A program made the position numbers and the translations under genes. A stretch of 8,254 bases of DNA from Synergistales bacterium Syner_01 (GTDB lineage: Bacteria; Synergistota; Synergistia; Synergistales; Aminobacteriaceae). Location: assembly GCA_001604435.1 (NCBI GenBank), contig LVBO01000034.1, positions 1 through 8,254 of the forward strand, written 5' to 3'. The notes below the pieces were generated by a model. It did not search any database. It saw only the letters and a program-made list of their open reading frames with translations, and was not told where the DNA came from. How positions within the stretch are numbered: the first letter of the stretch is position 1; the number at the start of each line of letters is the position of its first letter. Shown one piece after another: positions 5,890 through 8,254 of this stretch.

Positions 5890-7686
5890 ATGGATACAAT
5901 AGCCCGGCTGCCGGGGAGAGGCGACAATGCTATTATTTGCGGAGGGAACCAAACGAATTTCAGAGTCCTGCAAATAGCTGGGCAACTCCCTTTTTCCGAA
6001 CTCTCTTTCCCCATTTCTTCCTCTTCTTCCATCCCGGATACGCTTTTTTTCGCGGGGAAAGGCCCGGAAGACCGGAAGCTGCTTGAGAAGTGCCTTGAGC
6101 TTCCTCTTTCGTTTCTTGTGCTTGGAGGCAGGTGGCCTCGGAATCTCCCTCTTCCTCTCTGTTCCAGGGCAAGAAAAAATGGAATACGTATTCTTGGTCC
6201 GCGGAGTGAGGGCATCTACGTACCGAGCATGCAACCGCATATCGCCGGGAACACCGCGCTGCTTGCGGATGGGGGCGACATTCTCGTCCGGTGTCTCTCC
6301 GCCTTTCAAAAAAGGAGAGTCTCTCCCCGGTATGCCTTCTCCTTCGGCGGGGTTGCGGATTTTTCTCCTCTGGAAGCGGCTTCTTCGATTCTTCAAACCG
6401 ATTCTCAAACCGATTTTTTTGTGTTTATTCTGAAAGAACTGCGTGAAGGACGCAGGTTTCTCGATTTTGCATCGGATGCCGCAGAGAAAGGAAAAAGAAC
6501 CGCCGTTCTCCTTCTCAGCCATTCAAAATACACTTTTCGTGAGGAGACAGCGGCCTTGAAGCAGTTCGGCGTGGTCCAACTGAACGATATTCAGGAGATT
6601 GTCGACGGAGCCCTTGCCTTTCTGGCCTTGAAGAACATCCAGCTTCCACGTCTGAAGGAATGTGCGTTTCGTACCTCCTCCGATGAATTTTCCTTGCTTA
6701 TGAAAAAAGAGGCGGAGCGAGTAGGATTTACTCTTCAAAAGAACGCACAGGCTACCTCCTCTCTTCTGATCGATGTTCTTTCCGGCACCGATTCACTGGA
6801 TTCCGTTCAGCGACGAAGGCGACGCATTGAACAGTCAGGACGACTGTCGGTGTTCACATCTCCGACGGAAAACGCTGTGTCCGAAGAGAAGCTCTATTCG
6901 GCGAAAATCCCTTTTATTCCCGGTATCCGCCGTTGTTTCAGCGCGTTGCAGCTGGTCTTCGGGGGCGGCCCGGCTGTGTATCCGGCTCCGTCCGGAGGCG
7001 CTCATCCCACAAAGTGCCCTCTGCATCCTCGTCCGACCGAATATGACGCCAAAGTGCTCCTTCGAGCGTACGGCATACCTGTTGCGAGAGAAGCTCTGTC
7101 TCATTCCCTTCCCGAGGCCTTGACCGCTGCGGAGACAATAGGCTACCCCGTTGCTCTCAAGGTGATGTCTCCGTCTATTCTGCGGAAAACGGAAGCGCGC
7201 GTTATCGCTTTGGACGTCCAGAACGAGGAAGAACTCAAGAACGCCTACGGCCGAACGCTTGAGAAAGCGCGGATCGCCAACCCTTCGGCCAGGATACGGG
7301 GAGTCCTTGTACAAGAAATGGTACACGGCGGAACGGAATGGCGTATGGAATACCGGAGAAATCCGTGTTTCGGACCAGTGGTCGAAATGAGTATCAGCGG
7401 CATTTTCGGAGAAATTTTTCCGGACGGCGTCCTGAGGGCGGCTCCCTTCGACAGGGAAGAGGCTCATATGATGATAAAAGAATCGAAGGGATATCCTCTG
7501 CTGCTCGAAGGGTGGAGGAGAGATCGTCTTGACATCGAGGCGTTTGCTTCTGCCCTTGCCGCCTTTTCACGCCTTGCATACTGCGAAAAAGAGATTGCTC
7601 GCCTTGATGTCAATCCGGTTTTCGTAAATAGGACTGGTGTTTTGGTCGTGGATGCATTTATCGAAAGGAGAGGTGGAAAGAAATGA
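5890..7686 (+). CDS. Degenerate relative of NDP-forming acyl-CoA synthetase (fused alpha-beta type)
   Basis: A 598-residue protein, about 100 shorter than usual fused NDP-forming acyl-CoA/acetyl-CoA synthetases, which interconvert acyl-CoA + ADP + Pi with acid + ATP + CoA through acyl-phosphate and phosphohistidine. Family order remains: reduced CoA-binding region (~12-115, ending GIRILGP), succinyl-CoA-ligase-like region (~120-250, FSFGGVADFSPLE, EGRRFLDFA, QFGVV), third alpha domain (~260-360, KIPFIPGIRRCF), and ATP-grasp beta part (~383-590, TEYDAKVLLRAYGIPV, IGYPVALKVMSP with K424, GVLVQEM, NPCFGPVVEM, LDVNP). Key motifs are altered: HKS/TxxGGV is RKTEARV (R432 replaces His), GLGG is SISG, RG is RR (543-544), and the GRSxxGxxAAxSHTG loop is contracted to SHSK (H211 may be a remnant). 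The ATG at 5890 has AAAGGAAG 5 bases upstream. It overlaps plsY by ATGA. The long intact frame argues against a pseudogene; it is perhaps repurposed. Confidence 0.8.
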   Translation: MDTIARLPGRGDNAIICGGNQTNFRVLQIAGQLPFSELSFPISSSSSIPDTLFFAGKGPEDRKLLEKCLELPLSFLVLGGRWPRNLPLPLCSRARKNGIRILGPRSEGIYVPSMQPHIAGNTALLADGGDILVRCLSAFQKRRVSPRYAFSFGGVADFSPLEAASSILQTDSQTDFFVFILKELREGRRFLDFASDAAEKGKRTAVLLLSHSKYTFREETAALKQFGVVQLNDIQEIVDGALAFLALKNIQLPRLKECAFRTSSDEFSLLMKKEAERVGFTLQKNAQATSSLLIDVLSGTDSLDSVQRRRRRIEQSGRLSVFTSPTENAVSEEKLYSAKIPFIPGIRRCFSALQLVFGGGPAVYPAPSGGAHPTKCPLHPRPTEYDAKVLLRAYGIPVAREALSHSLPEALTAAETIGYPVALKVMSPSILRKTEARVIALDVQNEEELKNAYGRTLEKARIANPSARIRGVLVQEMVHGGTEWRMEYRRNPCFGPVVEMSISGIFGEIFPDGVLRAAPFDREEAHMMIKESKGYPLLLEGWRRDRLDIEAFASALAAFSRLAYCEKEIARLDVNPVFVNRTGVLVVDAFIERRGGKK

Positions 7687-8254
7687 CTGCTTTGATATGT
7701 GGGGCACTGGGGTATCTTGCGGGCTCTTTCCCTACCGGTTACTTGGCGGCTCTTTGGGTAAAGGGAGTGGATATACGGACAATCGGGTCGGGAGGTACGG
7801 GAGCGACGAACGCCGGAAGGCTTCTCGGAAAAAACTGGGCGAAGGCGATTGCGATAGTGGACATGTTGAAAGGCGCGGTCCCGATGCTTTTCGCAAGGTG
7901 GTGGGGCATTGCGGACCCATGGCTTATTTCGCTTATTGGTTTTGCCGGTGTCGTGGGGCACAACTATCCCGTGTGGCTCTCTTTCAAAGGAGGAAAGGGA
8001 GTCGCGACGTCCTACGGTGTTGCATTCTTCCTGTATCCGCACCTCTCTTTCTTCGTCGCGCCGGTCGGCGGTCTTGTGTGGCTGCTGGTTCTTAAAGCAA
8101 AAGGGTACGTTTCCTTGGCTTCCATGACGTCTCTCTGTTGCCTGCCTCTTTTTGCGCTCGCTCTTTCTTTCCCGCTTCCGTATGTTCTGGTACTGTGCGC
8201 GCTCGCCTTGCTTGCTGTTTTTCGTCACAAAGACAATATCAAGCGTTTACGAGA
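7683..8254 (+). CDS. plsY: Acyl-phosphate:glycerol-3-phosphate acyltransferase PlsY (3' end missing)
   Basis: The frame runs from the ATG at 7683 past the right edge, giving 190 codons of a family usually near 200 residues, so only the last few are missing. PlsY is an integral membrane enzyme making lysophosphatidate from acyl-phosphate and glycerol-3-phosphate, the first acylation of phospholipid synthesis in the PlsX/PlsY route. Its motifs are clear: AGSFPTGYL (13-21), IGSGGTGATNAGR (34-46), GHNYPVWLSFKGGKGVAT (92-109) and RHKDNIKRL at ~181-189. Several hydrophobic helices lie between them. A Gly replaces the common Asn in GSGN; I believe similar variants exist, so activity is expected. The start codon overlaps the preceding stop (ATGA), with GAGAGGTGG (7668-7676) six bases upstream inside the previous gene, implying translational coupling to the acyl-CoA synthetase relative. 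Confidence 0.96.
   Translation, partial: MTALICGALGYLAGSFPTGYLAALWVKGVDIRTIGSGGTGATNAGRLLGKNWAKAIAIVDMLKGAVPMLFARWWGIADPWLISLIGFAGVVGHNYPVWLSFKGGKGVATSYGVAFFLYPHLSFFVAPVGGLVWLLVLKAKGYVSLASMTSLCCLPLFALALSFPLPYVLVLCALALLAVFRHKDNIKRLR

Noticed and set aside
5530..6522. Long - strand open frame of 330 codons
   Set aside because: It lies antisense to the RelA/SpoT-like and acyl-CoA synthetase-like genes, spans their terminator, and its translation is basic low-complexity sequence without recognisable motifs. The same applies to the other - strand frames such as 1348-2130 and 7464-8228.

Overview
This is an ordinary-looking bacterial chromosome window with all recognisable genes on the + strand. 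The gene set (trmD, rplS, a tRNA, plsY) is core bacterial housekeeping. Moderate GC, the trmD-rplS order, the TrmD fused to a second SPOUT methyltransferase domain and an NDP-forming acyl-CoA synthetase relative suggest an anaerobic, fermentative lineage. Synergistota is my best guess, by resemblance only; nothing here proves it. No phage, transposon, CRISPR or plasmid hallmark is visible.

Layout: (1) 2-874, the 3' part of a bifunctional TrmD plus TM1570-type SPOUT methyltransferase, open at the left edge. (2) 875-1022, a 148-base leader with a 12-base direct repeat and small competing hairpins, then rplS (ribosomal protein L19, 1023-1370). (3) 1381-1548, a self-contained tRNA-Leu unit: near-consensus promoter, tRNA with anticodon AAG and encoded CCA, strong hairpin terminator. 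(4) 1666-4479, a large single-pass membrane protein with an acidic N-terminal tail, six TPR-like repeats, a long disordered linker and a C-terminal TPR-like domain. (5) 4480-4719, an intergenic stretch with a perfect palindrome, a good promoter and a well-folded 5' leader or small RNA. (6) 4720-5802, a stand-alone RelA/SpoT-type nucleotidyltransferase-domain protein with several altered active-site positions and an unrecognised C-terminal half, followed by a strong terminator (5831-5865). (7) 5890-7686, a shortened, motif-degenerate relative of NDP-forming acyl-CoA synthetases, overlapping by 4 bases the start of (8) plsY (7683 to the right edge), the acyl-phosphate:glycerol-3-phosphate acyltransferase.

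How the parts fit: the left third is translation machinery (tRNA m1G37 methylation, L19, a tRNA-Leu whose A34 should need deamination to inosine). The TPR gene next to it strongly prefers the CTT leucine codon that this tRNA would read. The right half joins a probable alarmone-type enzyme with a phospholipid-synthesis pair.

The most interesting points are the altered acyl-CoA synthetase relative translationally coupled to PlsY, an enzyme that consumes acyl-phosphate, which is also the intermediate of the synthetase family; the divergent RelA/SpoT-like protein behind a structured leader; and the tRNA-Leu(AAG).
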